A stretch of 64,000 nt of DNA from Melastoma dodecandrum (GCA_029817715.1 JARUPY010000289.1:186001-250000); one strand, 5' to 3'; shown: positions 19,651 through 28,079, counted from the first letter of the stretch. Numbers and translations are program-made. Notes: a model not told the origin generated them from the sequence alone.

Positions 19651-20578
19651 ATGACCGAGGACGACCAGGCAACGTCTCGTCCGCCCCGTGCGAAGCGCGT
19701 CGAGGTCGACGGCTGGCTCATCCTCGACAAGCCGGTCGGCATGACCTCGACGCACGCCGTCTCTCGGTTTGAAGCGCATCTATAACGCCAAGAAGGCGGG
19801 ACATGCCGGAACGCTCGATCCGCTCGCTTCCGGCATCCTGCCCGTTGCCTTCGGCGAGGCGACGAAGACGGTGCCCTTCGTCCAGGACGGCGAGAAGGGA
19901 TACCGCTTCACCGTGCTCTGGGGCGCCGAGACCAATACGGACGATGCCGACGGCACCGTCGTCGCGCGCTCCGAGATGCGCCCCGATCGCGCGGCGATCG
20001 AGGCCCTGCTGCCGCGTTTCACGGGCGAGATCGAGCAGGTTCCGCCCGCCTTCTCGGCGATCAAGGTCGACGGCGAACGGTCCTACGACCTGGCCCGCGA
20101 AGGCGAGCTGGTCGAACTGGCCCCGCGCCGCGTCACCATCGATGCGCTCGACATCGCGTCCATGGAGGGCGAGAGCACGGTCTTCGAGACCCGCTGCGGC
20201 AAGGGCGGCTATGTGCGCGCCATCGCCCGCGATCTCGGCCGCGCGCTCGGCTGCTACGGCCATGTGACCGCGCTGCGGCGTACGCGCGTGGGTCCCTTCC
20301 ACGAGGCCGATGCGGTGACGCTCGCCGCGCTCGAGGCGCCGGAGACCGCGGCGCAGGCACTGGCGCGCGTCGAGGCCGGTCTCGGCGAGCTGACCCGCAT
20401 CCTCGTCGACCGCTCCGATGCCGCGCGCCTGCGGCGAGGCCAGTCGATGCTGCTGCGCGGTGCCGACGCGCCGTCGGCCGGCCAGGCCTATGCAACCTGC
20501 GCCGGCGTGGTGGTCGCCATCGGCGGCATCGAGGGCGGCGCATTGGTGCCGGCGCGCGTCTTCAACCTGCCGTTCTGA
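19651..20578 (+). CDS. truB: tRNA pseudouridine-55 synthase, one frameshift
   Basis: Converts U55 of the T-loop to pseudouridine in nearly all tRNAs. From ATG 19651 the frame reads DGWLILDKPVGMTSTHAVS, then an extra base near 19767 shifts it. The continuing frame gives LKRIYNAKKAGHAGTLDPLASG with the catalytic Asp in GTLDPLASG, then IEQVPPAFSAIKVDGERSYDLAREG and GKGGYVRAIARDLGRALG, ending in a PUA-like tail. Both halves are perfectly conserved in style, so the slip is probably an assembly indel. No rpsO or pnp follows; the next gene is convergent. Confidence 0.93.
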
Positions 20579-20590
20579 GCGCCGTGCGCG

Positions 20591-21322
20591 TCACCGCGCT
20601 CCGCTCGGCGCGGGATTGGGCGACGGCGCCGACTGGGAACTGTGCTGGGTCGACAGCGAGAGGGTGATCAGCTCCGCGCCCGGCGGCCGCGTCAGCTCGC
20701 CGATCTCTGTGACGAGGCCCAGCTCCAACGCCTTCTGCGGCCCGAGGAACGTCGTCTTCGACAGCATGGCCTCGGCCTGCTGCTTCGTCATGCGCGAGCG
20801 CGCGACCATGATGTCGCGGAGCCGGTCGACGTCGAGCTGGAGCGATTCCGCGCGGTCGCTCAGGTCGGCGGCACTCAGGCTCGACGTCGTGCCGGCCGAG
20901 GTTGGCGGATGGATCAGGAACTGCGAGCTCGCAGTGCCGACCCGGCGGTCGCCCGCGAGGAAGAGGATGACCGCGGCCGAGTAGCAATTGCCGACGTTGT
21001 AAGTGGTGAGCCTGATGCCCGCGCTGCGCAGGAAGTTGCAGGTGCTGATCGCCGCGCCCGTGTCGCCGCCGGCGGACGAGATCGACAGGGTGATGTCGTT
21101 GATGTTGCGGTCGGCGAGCGTGGTGACGATCTCCTGGAGGTAGTTCATTCGCTCCCAGGTGACCATGAACTCGAAATTGATCCAGGCCGCCCGAGCCGTC
21201 GCGCGCGGCGATTGGGTGCCGGTCTGCTGGGTAGGCGCGGACAGCGCCAAGCCGGGCACGAGAGCGACCGAGAAGCCGGTGGCGGATCGCAAAAGAAAGC
21301 GGCGGTCGAAGGCGAGCGTCAT
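20591..21322 (-). CDS. Exported ClpP-like protease-fold protein
   Basis: 243 residues. The N terminus MTLAFDRRFLLRSATGFSVA has a twin-arginine-like motif and a hydrophobic stretch ending LALSA, so export (probably Tat) is predicted. The remainder has the ClpP/crotonase fold: DITLSISSAGGDTGAAIST (ClpP-like oxyanion strand), VGNCYSAAVILFLAG with a Ser at the ClpP nucleophile position, FLIHPP at the catalytic His position, and MTKQQAEAMLSKTTFLGPQKALELGLVTEI. By eye the residue at the ClpP catalytic Asp position appears to be Thr. It is convergent with truB (12 bases between stops). A longer in-frame start exists at 21595 but lacks support. Confidence 0.75.
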   Translation of the reverse strand: MTLAFDRRFLLRSATGFSVALVPGLALSAPTQQTGTQSPRATARAAWINFEFMVTWERMNYLQEIVTTLADRNINDITLSISSAGGDTGAAISTCNFLRSAGIRLTTYNVGNCYSAAVILFLAGDRRVGTASSQFLIHPPTSAGTTSSLSAADLSDRAESLQLDVDRLRDIMVARSRMTKQQAEAMLSKTTFLGPQKALELGLVTEIGELTRPPGAELITLSLSTQHSSQSAPSPNPAPSGAR

Positions 21323-21498
21323 GGCAAATCCGGTTGTTGAAAAAGGCTCGTCCCGCCAAAGGATCGTCCACCATGGCAGGCCCTTTTTAAACGCGGCTCG
21401 ACCGATCAGGATGCATCGGGAGCCGACGCGCGGCACCACGCCCCTCCGCGCTCGCCTGTCTCGTGGCCTAGGCTGCGGTTCGATCCGGAGGTCGTCCC

Positions 21499-21936
21499 AT
21501 GAGGAAACGCGGCGCGCTGTCCTGTCTGGCCTTGCTCTGTCTCGTCGCGCTGAGTGCGCCGGCGCTTGCGGAGGACCCGCTCGACCCGGCGACAAGAACG
21601 GCGATCCAGGCCGTCATAAGCCAGCAGCTCGATGCGCTGGAGCACGAGAACGGTGCCGCCGCCGAGGCGTTCGCGGCGCCGGGCATACGCGAGAAATTTC
21701 CGGAGCCCTCGGCCTTCCTGGCGATGGTCAAGGACCATTACGCGGCGCTGGTGCATCCCAAGAGCACCAGCTTCGGACCCGCGTCCGACTCGCCGCACGG
21801 CCCCCTGCAATCGGTGACGGTCGTCGCGGCGGACGGGACGGTGTGGACGGCGATCTATTCGTTCACGCAGGTCGACGGCGCCTGGCGCATCACCGGCTGC
21901 GGCCTGCGCAAGAACGACGGTCAGCAGGACATCTGA
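21499..21936 (+). CDS. DUF4864 secreted protein
   Basis: 145 residues: signal peptide (RKRGALSCLALLCLVALSAPALAED) and a mature domain of about 120 residues of the DUF4864 type (IQAVISQQLDALEHENGAAAEAFAAPGI, DGTVWTAIYSFTQVDGAWRITGC), which has a SnoaL/NTF2-like alpha+beta pattern. Function is unknown. GGAGG lies just upstream of ATG 21499. It is divergent from the ClpP-like gene and convergent with rpmB. Confidence 0.8.
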   Translation: MRKRGALSCLALLCLVALSAPALAEDPLDPATRTAIQAVISQQLDALEHENGAAAEAFAAPGIREKFPEPSAFLAMVKDHYAALVHPKSTSFGPASDSPHGPLQSVTVVAADGTVWTAIYSFTQVDGAWRITGCGLRKNDGQQDI

Positions 21937-21976
21937 ACGGGCGCCGCGAAGCGGCGGGCGGACGGGTGCCGGCGCG

Positions 21977-22267
21977 TCAGGCGGAGGCGGCCAGCTTCTT
22001 GGCGATCTCGCGCTTGATGATGCGCATGTTCGGCGAAAGCTCCTCGTCGCGTGCCTTGGCGAGGAAGGCGTCGAGCCCGCCGCGGTGCTCGACGGAGCGC
22101 AGCGAGGCGGCAGCAACGCGCACGCGCACCGACCGATCGAGTGCGTCCGACGTCAGGGTGACGTTGCAAAGGTTCGGCAGAAAGCGGGTCCGCGTCTTGC
22201 GGTTGGAATGGCTGACCACGTTGCCCGTCTGCACGGCCTTGCCGGTCAGTTCGCAGCGGCGCGACAT
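21977..22267 (-). CDS. rpmB: 50S ribosomal protein L28
   Basis: 96 residues, intact. [32 protein letters not shown] is the L28 N terminus; the C-terminal extension ([23 protein letters not shown]) is the form seen in alphaproteobacteria. The conserved zinc-ligand pattern of some L28 proteins is absent apart from one Cys near each end of the N-terminal domain. It is transcribed away from the tRNA gene that follows on the other strand. Confidence 0.96.
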   Translation of the reverse strand: MSRRCELTGKAVQTGNVVSHSNRKTRTRFLPNLCNVTLTSDALDRSVRVRVAAASLRSVEHRGGLDAFLAKARDEELSPNMRIIKREIAKKLAASA

Positions 22268-22435
22268 GATACCCTAGTCCTCGAGACGCAGATTTGCGGG
22301 GAAGCCGCGCTGTTACAGGAGCCCCTGCCGCCGGTCAAGGACCGGAAACATCATCTTGCCAGGCGCAGGGCGACCCGCTATGCCAGCGACCTCCCGCGGT
22401 CGCGAGCGGCTCAGCCGACGTCGACCCCGCGAAAC

Positions 22436-22512
22436 GCGCCCGTAGCTCAGCTGGATAGAGCACCAGACTACGAATCTGGGGGTCAGGAGTTCGAATCTCT
22501 TCGGGCGCGCCA
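22436..22512 (+). tRNA. tRNA-Arg (ACG)
   Basis: A complete cloverleaf can be folded by eye: acceptor GCGCCCG (22436-22442) pairs with CGGGCGC (22502-22508), followed by discriminator G and an encoded CCA (22510-22512). The D arm is GCTCAGCTGGATAGAGC, the anticodon loop CTACGAA has ACG at 22470-22472, and the T arm has TTCGAAT. It reads Arg CGN codons, with A34 normally edited to inosine. The 3' end starts one copy of a 42-bp direct repeat. Confidence 0.96.
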
Positions 22513-22544
22513 TTTTACCACCACTCCAGAACAAAGATGGGCAC
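22503..22544 (+). repeat. Left direct repeat at tRNA-Arg 3' end (candidate attL)
   Basis: 42 bases starting in the acceptor stem of tRNA-Arg and extending 32 bases beyond its CCA end. It matches 26004-26045 at 39 of 42 positions in direct orientation. Together the copies bracket 3.5 kb of genes, as expected for an element integrated at a tRNA 3' end. Confidence 0.7.
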
Positions 22545-22603
22545 CGGCCAGCCATGGTGAGTTGGGCTACTGTTCCGCTTTGAGCGGTAGGACGTGGCCG
22601 ACC

Positions 22604-23719
22604 TTATCGTCCTTGAGATGGCACGTCCGCCAGCGAACGCGGCTCGTGAATCGGGCAGCCGTTGTGCGATCCGCGGTAGGCGACTGACTGCTCGTACACC
22701 GGGCGGCGCGAGCGGTTGATACCACCGAGCGGCTGGAAAGCGGCAAGGCCGTGCCACGGGCTGAACGCCGTTCCGTTCTCCTTGGCGTTGCTAACGCCGT
22801 TTTCCCAGCCGAGCTGCGCCCGCACGGTCAGGCGCGCGACGGCGCGATAGGGGCTGGCCTTCTCGTCCCACAGTGCCGACGCATCCTCGACGGGCATGGT
22901 CTTCAGGTCGGTACAGAGCTGCACGCGTAGCTCCCAGACGCTGTCCTGCTCGATCAGCGCGTCCCGCATGTCCTCGCGCAGCGCGTCGGGGCGACCCGAT
23001 GTGTCGACCTTGCTGCCGGTCAGCTCGGTCAGGTTGGTCGACACCGGCGCGACCGACACCTTGGCGATGTAATCGCCGTAACGGATCGGCACCTGGCTGT
23101 AATAGGTCTCGCCGGCCGGGTGGGTCTGCGGCGCGCCGCCCAGCGTCTGCACGGTCGGGCTGGCGATGCCGATTGTCTCGAGCGCGGCGTCGATGGTCTG
23201 CATCGTCGCCGAGAACGCCTTCTTGAAGCCTTCGCCGCGATCGGTCGACGCGGCGAGCAGCTTCAGGTTGGCGAGGAACGTCGCCGGCGTCGCCGAGGCG
23301 AAGGCCGGGCCGTTGACGAGCACGAAATCCTGCGTTTCGTCGTTCTCCGAGCCCGGCAGACGCTCGCCGGTCACGCCGAGTATCTTGAGCCCGAGCCCGC
23401 GCGGCACGCTCACGCTGTCGTCGAGGATGTCGCCCGGCAGGGTCGAGAAGCGTAGCAGTGCCTCGTAGCTGCCCGCGGTGGCGAACAGGCCCTGCGCCAG
23501 CTCGGGGGGGAGGTCGGGCATCACTTCGAGCGTGCCGCTGACGATGGCATGACCCTTGGCGTGGATGCCGCGGATCGCGGTGCCGTAATCCGCGAGCGTC
23601 TTGTCCTGGATGGCCTTCACCTGCTCGCCGAGGCCCTTGATGGCGTCGGCCTCGCCGTCCGGGATGGTCTCCACGTCGGGAGAGAAGCGAACGGGGGAGG
23701 AATGAACGGCGTCGGACAT
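22604..23719 (-). CDS. Catalase-family heme protein (small, clade distinct from KatE)
   Basis: 371 residues, shorter than a typical mono-functional catalase (about 480). The catalase fold is shown by IHAKGHAIVSGTLEVMPD (distal His region), YEALLRFSTLPGDILDDSV, PRGLGLKILGV, NDETQDFVLVNGPAFASAT with the distal Asn-like segment, and a C-terminal RRPVYEQSVAYRGSHN with a Tyr/Arg pair where the proximal heme ligand sits. Such proteins break down peroxide or organic peroxides. No signal peptide is seen. It is first in the candidate island, followed on the same strand by DUF4142 and AraC genes. The reading frame is intact. Confidence 0.8.
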   Translation of the reverse strand: MSDAVHSSPVRFSPDVETIPDGEADAIKGLGEQVKAIQDKTLADYGTAIRGIHAKGHAIVSGTLEVMPDLPPELAQGLFATAGSYEALLRFSTLPGDILDDSVSVPRGLGLKILGVTGERLPGSENDETQDFVLVNGPAFASATPATFLANLKLLAASTDRGEGFKKAFSATMQTIDAALETIGIASPTVQTLGGAPQTHPAGETYYSQVPIRYGDYIAKVSVAPVSTNLTELTGSKVDTSGRPDALREDMRDALIEQDSVWELRVQLCTDLKTMPVEDASALWDEKASPYRAVARLTVRAQLGWENGVSNAKENGTAFSPWHGLAAFQPLGGINRSRRPVYEQSVAYRGSHNGCPIHEPRSLADVPSQGR

Positions 23720-23796
23720 GAGCGAAACCTTATGTGAGAGCGTGATGAAGAACGGCCCAGCCTTCGAGTACCGTCGGCTGGGCCAGATGCTTGTTG

Positions 23797-24378
23797 CTAG
23801 GCTAGAAGCTCGTGCGCGATCCGATGCGTGATCATGGTGTGTTCCTTGAACGTCGCGAGCGCGAGCGTCGCCAGGTGGCGCCCGTGCATCTCCGCCATGT
23901 CGCTGGAGTTCGGCGGCGAGTTGCCGAGATACGCCGTGGCGAGATCGCGCAGGAAGACGTGGTTCTCGTATTGGGCGTCGATATAGGCGCGGTCGAACGC
24001 TGCGCCGGGAGCGGCCGAGCGGATCCTGTCCAGCGTCGCCTGCGCCTTGGCATCCATCCGTGGCACAGGCGTGCCGAGCTGCTTCAACACCGTGGTGACG
24101 GCGATCGCCTCGGTCAACTCGAAACCGGCGAACTCGCGCGCGTCGGCCTTGCGCGCCCGATCGACCGCGATTTGGCTAGTGGCGAGCGACAGCATCGCCG
24201 GCCCGATCACCCCCATCGTAAACTGCTGGTTGGTTCGGGTGCCGGACACGTCGGGCATCGGCATCGCGGCGGGATCGTTTATCATCCGGCCGTGGCGCTG
24301 GGCCATTGCGATGGTCGGAACGGCGATGAGAGCGGCGGCGGCGGCTCCGGTTAGGATAGTGCGACGATCGGTGTTCAA
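23797..24378 (-). CDS. DUF4142 ferritin-like periplasmic protein
   Basis: 193 residues with a twin-arginine start (NTDRRTILTGAAAAALIAVP, then IAMA) and a helical DUF4142 domain (ATSQIAVDRARKADAREFAGFEL, VTTVLKQLGTPVP, ENHVFLRDLATAYL, FKEHTMITHRIAHELL). DUF4142 proteins have a four-helix ferritin-like fold and are often linked to envelope stress; the function is not established. It is upstream of the catalase-like gene on the same strand, 77 bases apart, so the two are probably cotranscribed. Confidence 0.82.
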   Translation of the reverse strand: MNTDRRTILTGAAAAALIAVPTIAMAQRHGRMINDPAAMPMPDVSGTRTNQQFTMGVIGPAMLSLATSQIAVDRARKADAREFAGFELTEAIAVTTVLKQLGTPVPRMDAKAQATLDRIRSAAPGAAFDRAYIDAQYENHVFLRDLATAYLGNSPPNSSDMAEMHGRHLATLALATFKEHTMITHRIAHELLA

Positions 24379-24519
24379 GGGGCTTCTCCATATGACAGAC
24401 CGAGCACATCTGCGCGCGGGCTCGGCACCATGAAGGCTCGCGAAGGGAGCAAGTTCCGGTGAGGCTGACGGGTCTGGACACCGTGCCTGTCAGCTTGGAC
24501 GATCGGATACCTCGCCCGG

Positions 24520-25449
24520 TTATTTCCGTCGTTCGGGCTCGTCCCGATAGCGTGTCGGCAGCGTCCCGTAGGTCGCTTCGAAAGCGCGAGAGAACGATCG
24601 TGAGCCGGAATAGCCGACACTCGCCGCAACCGCCTTGATCGGAAGATCGGTGACCTCGAGCAGACGCGCAGCTACCCGCAGCCGGGTCTTCTGCACGAAC
24701 TCGATCGGCCCCTGGCCGAAGGTCCGCGAGAAATGGTCGGAGAACGAAGCCCGGCTCATGCCGGCTAACAACGCGAGACTGTCGACGGTATGGTGTGCGC
24801 CGGGCTGCTCGATGATGGCGGTGACCGTTCTGGCCAACCGCGGGTGGTTCACCGCCGCGGTGAGCAGCGAACCGTCCGCGATCGACAACCAGTGTTCGCG
24901 CAATAAGGTGATCAGCGCTTGCTTCATGAGGGCCTGGCACATCGCCTGCGTGCCCAGACCGGCGTGCGCCACCTCGCTGCGCATCATTTCAAAAATCACC
25001 GCGGGGATTCCGCTGGCCGCGAGGTCGTCGACGACTGGGCGGCGCAAGAGATCGAACAGGCCCAGCGCCGCGTCGTGCGGCGCGGAAACGGCTGCGCAGA
25101 GAAGCAACGTATCGCCTGTGCCGTTTCCAGCTGTGAATTCGACCAAGCCGTCGCCGATGAGGTCGCACGTCTCGGCCGCAGGCGCGACGCCGGCCGCCGG
25201 ATCGGCGTCACCCACCCAGTGCGGTTGCAGCGCGGGAACGACGAGCACGCTGGACGGCGCAAAGGGAAGCGGTTCGGCATCGCCAACCTGGAGGTGACCC
25301 GTCCCATGTAGAACGAAGTGCACCGTGATGACCTTGAACACCGGAAACATCATCCGCCAGCCAGCTTGGATCCGGCAAACCGAGAAGGCGTGCGGCGCAA
25401 CGTCCAAGGCCGTCAGGAGGCGGTCGAGACTTGGTCCATCAGCTGACAT
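24520..25449 (-). CDS. AraC-family transcriptional regulator (AraC_6 cupin type)
   Basis: 309 residues. The N-terminal sensor is cupin-like (VITVHFVLHGTGHLQVGD, FAPSSVLVVPALQPHWVGD). The C terminus has two helix-turn-helices: VDSLALLAGMSRASFSDHFSRTFGQGP and IKAVAASVGYSGSRSFSRAFEATYG, with the usual PTRYR ending. It lies upstream of the DUF4142/catalase pair on the same strand and probably controls it. The effector is unknown. The frame is intact. Confidence 0.88.
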   Translation of the reverse strand: MSADGPSLDRLLTALDVAPHAFSVCRIQAGWRMMFPVFKVITVHFVLHGTGHLQVGDAEPLPFAPSSVLVVPALQPHWVGDADPAAGVAPAAETCDLIGDGLVEFTAGNGTGDTLLLCAAVSAPHDAALGLFDLLRRPVVDDLAASGIPAVIFEMMRSEVAHAGLGTQAMCQALMKQALITLLREHWLSIADGSLLTAAVNHPRLARTVTAIIEQPGAHHTVDSLALLAGMSRASFSDHFSRTFGQGPIEFVQKTRLRVAARLLEVTDLPIKAVAASVGYSGSRSFSRAFEATYGTLPTRYRDEPERRK

Positions 25450-25539
25450 CGTCGGTCACGTCTGCCGCCGGACTGCTTGGAGATCGCAGAGGAAGGCATA
25501 CTCCGCTTGCCGTCTCTTCGAAAAACTCCAGTGGCCCTG

Positions 25540-25750
25540 TCGAGAGAAAGGTCGATTGAACCTGCCTGCATACTTTAAGCGTGTCCGTCAAAGCACATCA
25601 TGTCGGCTCGATGATCCGCTTGACGCCTGCTCCGAAACGGTGCGTTCGCAGCCTGCAGCATCCAGCTGCGCCGTTTGCTCGTCGGTCGAAACCGTCGAGA
25701 AACCTATCAGTCGCCTTCTTTCCGCAACAGTGAATTTCTGACGGCTTTCG
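25540..25750 (-). pseudogene. Remnant of a serine recombinase (resolvase/invertase N-terminal domain)
   Basis: On the minus strand RRLIGFSTVSTDEQTAQLD, followed by AAGCERTVSEQASSGSS, closely follows the resolvase N-terminal pattern (IGYARVSTxDQ..., then AAGCE-ifeE-aSG), with the nucleophilic Ser kept in VSTDEQ. The frame stops at 25588. In a neighbouring frame DTLKVCRQVQST resembles the next conserved block (DTLVVWRLDRLGRS). The rest of the catalytic domain and the DNA-binding domain are missing, so the gene is dead. It sits between the AraC gene and the right direct repeat. The family call is by eye from a short stretch. Confidence 0.6.
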
Positions 25751-26003
25751 CGACGCTCCGCAGCGCTTTCCCGTCTCATCCGATGCCGTCATGAAAACCC
25801 TGGCTTCCGCGTCGCGCATTTCTCCTGCCCGACCAAGCGTCTATGTCCGCCGTCTGGGAAATCTCCTTCCATGGCTACCCGTCCGCTTTCGACCGTTTTG
25901 TCATCCCAGGACCACTGGGCGGCACGCGCTGATTTACGCAGAATGCGATCTCAAGAATCTATAGAAGAAACAATGACATAGCGGTGCCCAGTTTCATCCT
26001 CCG

Positions 26004-26045
26004 GGGCGCGCCATTTCACCACCACTCTAGAACAAGGATGGGCAC
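26004..26045 (+). repeat. Right direct repeat (candidate attR)
   Basis: 42 bases matching 22503-22544 at 39 positions (three transitions). The 20 or so bases before it (AGTTTCATCCTCCG) resemble a decayed tRNA T-arm, as if a tRNA 3' end had been duplicated on insertion and then drifted. Confidence 0.65.
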
Positions 26046-26121
26046 TTCCCGCTGCGCTTGGGATACTGAGCGGCCGATGGCAAGTCGCCTGACGTTTGAA
26101 GCTCGTTCAATCTCGTTTTGT

Positions 26122-26805
26122 TCATAGAAGAGCGACGACCTGCTTGGCCGTCGCTTTGGCGGAGAAGGGGTTTTGGCCGGTCACGAGACGACCGTCGACG
26201 ACCACGTTGGAAACAAATGGCAGCAGCGCCTTCTCATAGCGGGCGCCGCGCTTCCTCATCTCCGCTTCGGCGTTGTAGGGCATGTTCTTGGCGACCCCGG
26301 CGAGCACCTCTTACGTCCAGGAAAAGCCCGTGACCTTTCTGTCCTCGACAAGCAGCTTGCCGTCCGGTAGCCGCGTATTCAGCAGGCCGCAATAGCCATG
26401 ACAGACGGTGGAGACGATGCCGCCGCGCTCCCAGATGGCACGTGTGATTTGTTGCAGCCCTCCGGAATCGGGAAAGTCCCACATCACGGCGTGGCCGCCG
26501 GTAAAATAGATGGCGTCGAACTCGTCCGGATCGATGTCGTCGGGACTGGCCGTCGATGACAACAACGCCATTCGTGATTCGTCGGCGCGCCATGCCTTCG
26601 CCGAGGCGTCCAGAAGCGGCCACTTGAGGGCGCGTGGCTCCAGCGGCGAGAGGCCGCCTCTCGGGCTGACAAGGCGCTGCTCGTATCCATGCGCGGCGAA
26701 CACATCGTAGGCATGCGTCAGCTCCGACAGCCAGAGGCCTGTCGGATGGGACGGATCATCAAAGTGCGCGACATTGCTGACGACGTTGAGGATGCGCTTG
26801 ATCAT
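26122..26805 (-). pseudogene. PfpI/Hsp31-like class I glutamine amidotransferase with in-frame stop
   Basis: DJ-1/PfpI superfamily protein of about 228 codons: FDAIYFTGGHAVMWDFPDS, then the nucleophile elbow STVCHGYCGLLN with its Cys, and a C terminus VVDGRLVTGQNPFSAKATAKQV. Members act as glyoxalases, chaperones or deglycase-like enzymes. After KVTGFSWT a TAA (26311-26313) interrupts the frame, and the same frame then continues with EVLAGVAKNMPYNAEAEM to the normal end. One base change (GAA to TAA) explains it, unlike the single-base slips elsewhere in the window. The product would lose the last ~60 residues. Confidence 0.8.
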
Positions 26806-27041
26806 GTCGTGAAAGCCCTGGTTGGCAGCTGGAGTGGCGTCGGCATATTCAGAACGAGTTGAGCATCCTTGATTACGTCGAGACGGATCATCTTCGCTGC
26901 GCCTAGACCATCGAGCAACTGGCTCATCGGGCCGCCGCTGCGCGATAGCTTCACGTCACGGGGAATAGGGCGCTCGGCGAACGACAGCACATTCGACTGC
27001 ACTATGGTCTGATGCCATACGCCATCGATCATGTGGACCAT
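26802..27041 (-). CDS. Hypothetical protein of 79 residues, coupled to the PfpI-like gene
   Basis: Its TGA overlaps the ATG of the downstream PfpI-like gene (ATGA), which suggests translational coupling. It has no signal peptide, membrane span or recognised motif (MVHMIDGVWHQTIVQSN, LLDGLGAAKMIRLDVIKDA). It could be a fragment of a larger decayed gene. Confidence 0.4.
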   Translation of the reverse strand: MVHMIDGVWHQTIVQSNVLSFAERPIPRDVKLSRSGGPMSQLLDGLGAAKMIRLDVIKDAQLVLNMPTPLQLPTRAFTT

Positions 27042-27176
27042 GGTTGTCGTTGATGCTTTGCCAGAGGCCTACGCTGGCGATCTCTTCTGGTTCCGCACCG
27101 TGCTAAGCGCGCTTGCCATCATCGCCTCGTCGTCGAAACAATGCGGTGACGACTTGAAACGAATGGCACGAAAAAT

Positions 27177-28079
27177 TTGAACCTCGACCTCAATGCCCTG
27201 CGCGTCTTCGAGCGTGTCGCGTCGTTACGGAGCTTTTCGGCAGCTGCGCGTTCTCTCGGACTCTCTCGATCCAGCGTCAGCCGATGTGTGACGCAGCTCG
27301 AGACTTCGCTCGGCGCGAGGCTGCTGCAGCGGTCGACGCGCGACGTGGTGTTGACGCCGGCGGGTCAGAGTTTGATCGAGCACTGCGTCGGCGCGCTCGA
27401 AAAACTCGACGATGCCGTGAACCACGTCGGCCTGATGAGCGCAGAACCTCGCGGTTCTTTGAAGGTCAGCGCGCCGATCGGCTTCGGTACGAGTGTCCTG
27501 GCCGCGCACCTGCCGGCATTTCTTGCCGCCTATCCGAACGTCGACGTGGTTCTGGACCTAGTCGGGCGTCCGGCCGACATGATCTTGAATGGGATCGACG
27601 TGGCCATTCGCATCGGGCGGCTGCCCGACTCCGGCCTTATCGCACAAAGGCTCTACACGCTTCGCCGCTATTTGTGCGCGTCGCCCGCCTATCTCGAGCG
27701 GCGCGCGGTCCCGAAGGATCTCGACGATCTCGACGCCCATGACACGGTCGAGATGCAGGGGCCGCATGGGCGCCCGCAAACGTGGTCGTTCCGACGGGAT
27801 GGCCAATCGGTTCAAGTCGCTTTTCGTCCACGCGTCTGCGTCAACGAGGCCATCACCGCCTATCGCCTGATTTGCGCCGGCGTCGGCATCGGTCTGATTT
27901 CCCAGTCTCTCTGTCGAGCGGACATCGAGGAGAAGCGTCTCGTCCACGTCCTCCCGGAATGGACCGGGCCATCGGTCGATGTCCACGTCGTCTATCCAAA
28001 CCGCCAGCTCGCGCCCGCTGTCCGAGCCTTCGTGGAGTTCATCAAGACTGCGACGCAGTCCAAGCCGCGCTCACCATAG
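27177..28079 (+). CDS. LysR-family transcriptional regulator
   Basis: 300 residues: N-terminal winged helix (LNALRVFERVASLRSFSAAAR, LGLSRSSVSRCVTQLETSLG, RLLQRSTRDVVLTPAG) and a periplasmic-binding-like effector domain (GSLKVSAPIGFG, PNVDVVLDLVGRPADMI, VDVAIRIGRLPDSGL). This subtype (CrgA-like) often regulates a neighbouring redox gene. The start is TTG 27177. It precedes the Old Yellow Enzyme gene by 145 bases on the same strand and diverges from the PfpI-like pair, so it may control both through the 135-base gap. Confidence 0.88.
   Translation: MNLDLNALRVFERVASLRSFSAAARSLGLSRSSVSRCVTQLETSLGARLLQRSTRDVVLTPAGQSLIEHCVGALEKLDDAVNHVGLMSAEPRGSLKVSAPIGFGTSVLAAHLPAFLAAYPNVDVVLDLVGRPADMILNGIDVAIRIGRLPDSGLIAQRLYTLRRYLCASPAYLERRAVPKDLDDLDAHDTVEMQGPHGRPQTWSFRRDGQSVQVAFRPRVCVNEAITAYRLICAGVGIGLISQSLCRADIEEKRLVHVLPEWTGPSVDVHVVYPNRQLAPAVRAFVEFIKTATQSKPRSP

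Larger units (their letters stand above)
25450..26121. other. 670-base gene-poor stretch at the right end of the candidate island
   Basis: No intact gene is visible. It contains the remnant of a serine recombinase (25540-25750, minus strand), a more A+T-rich segment at about 25930-25985, and the right-hand direct repeat (26004-26045). Bases 26046-26121 lead into the end of the PfpI-like gene. Confidence 0.6.
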
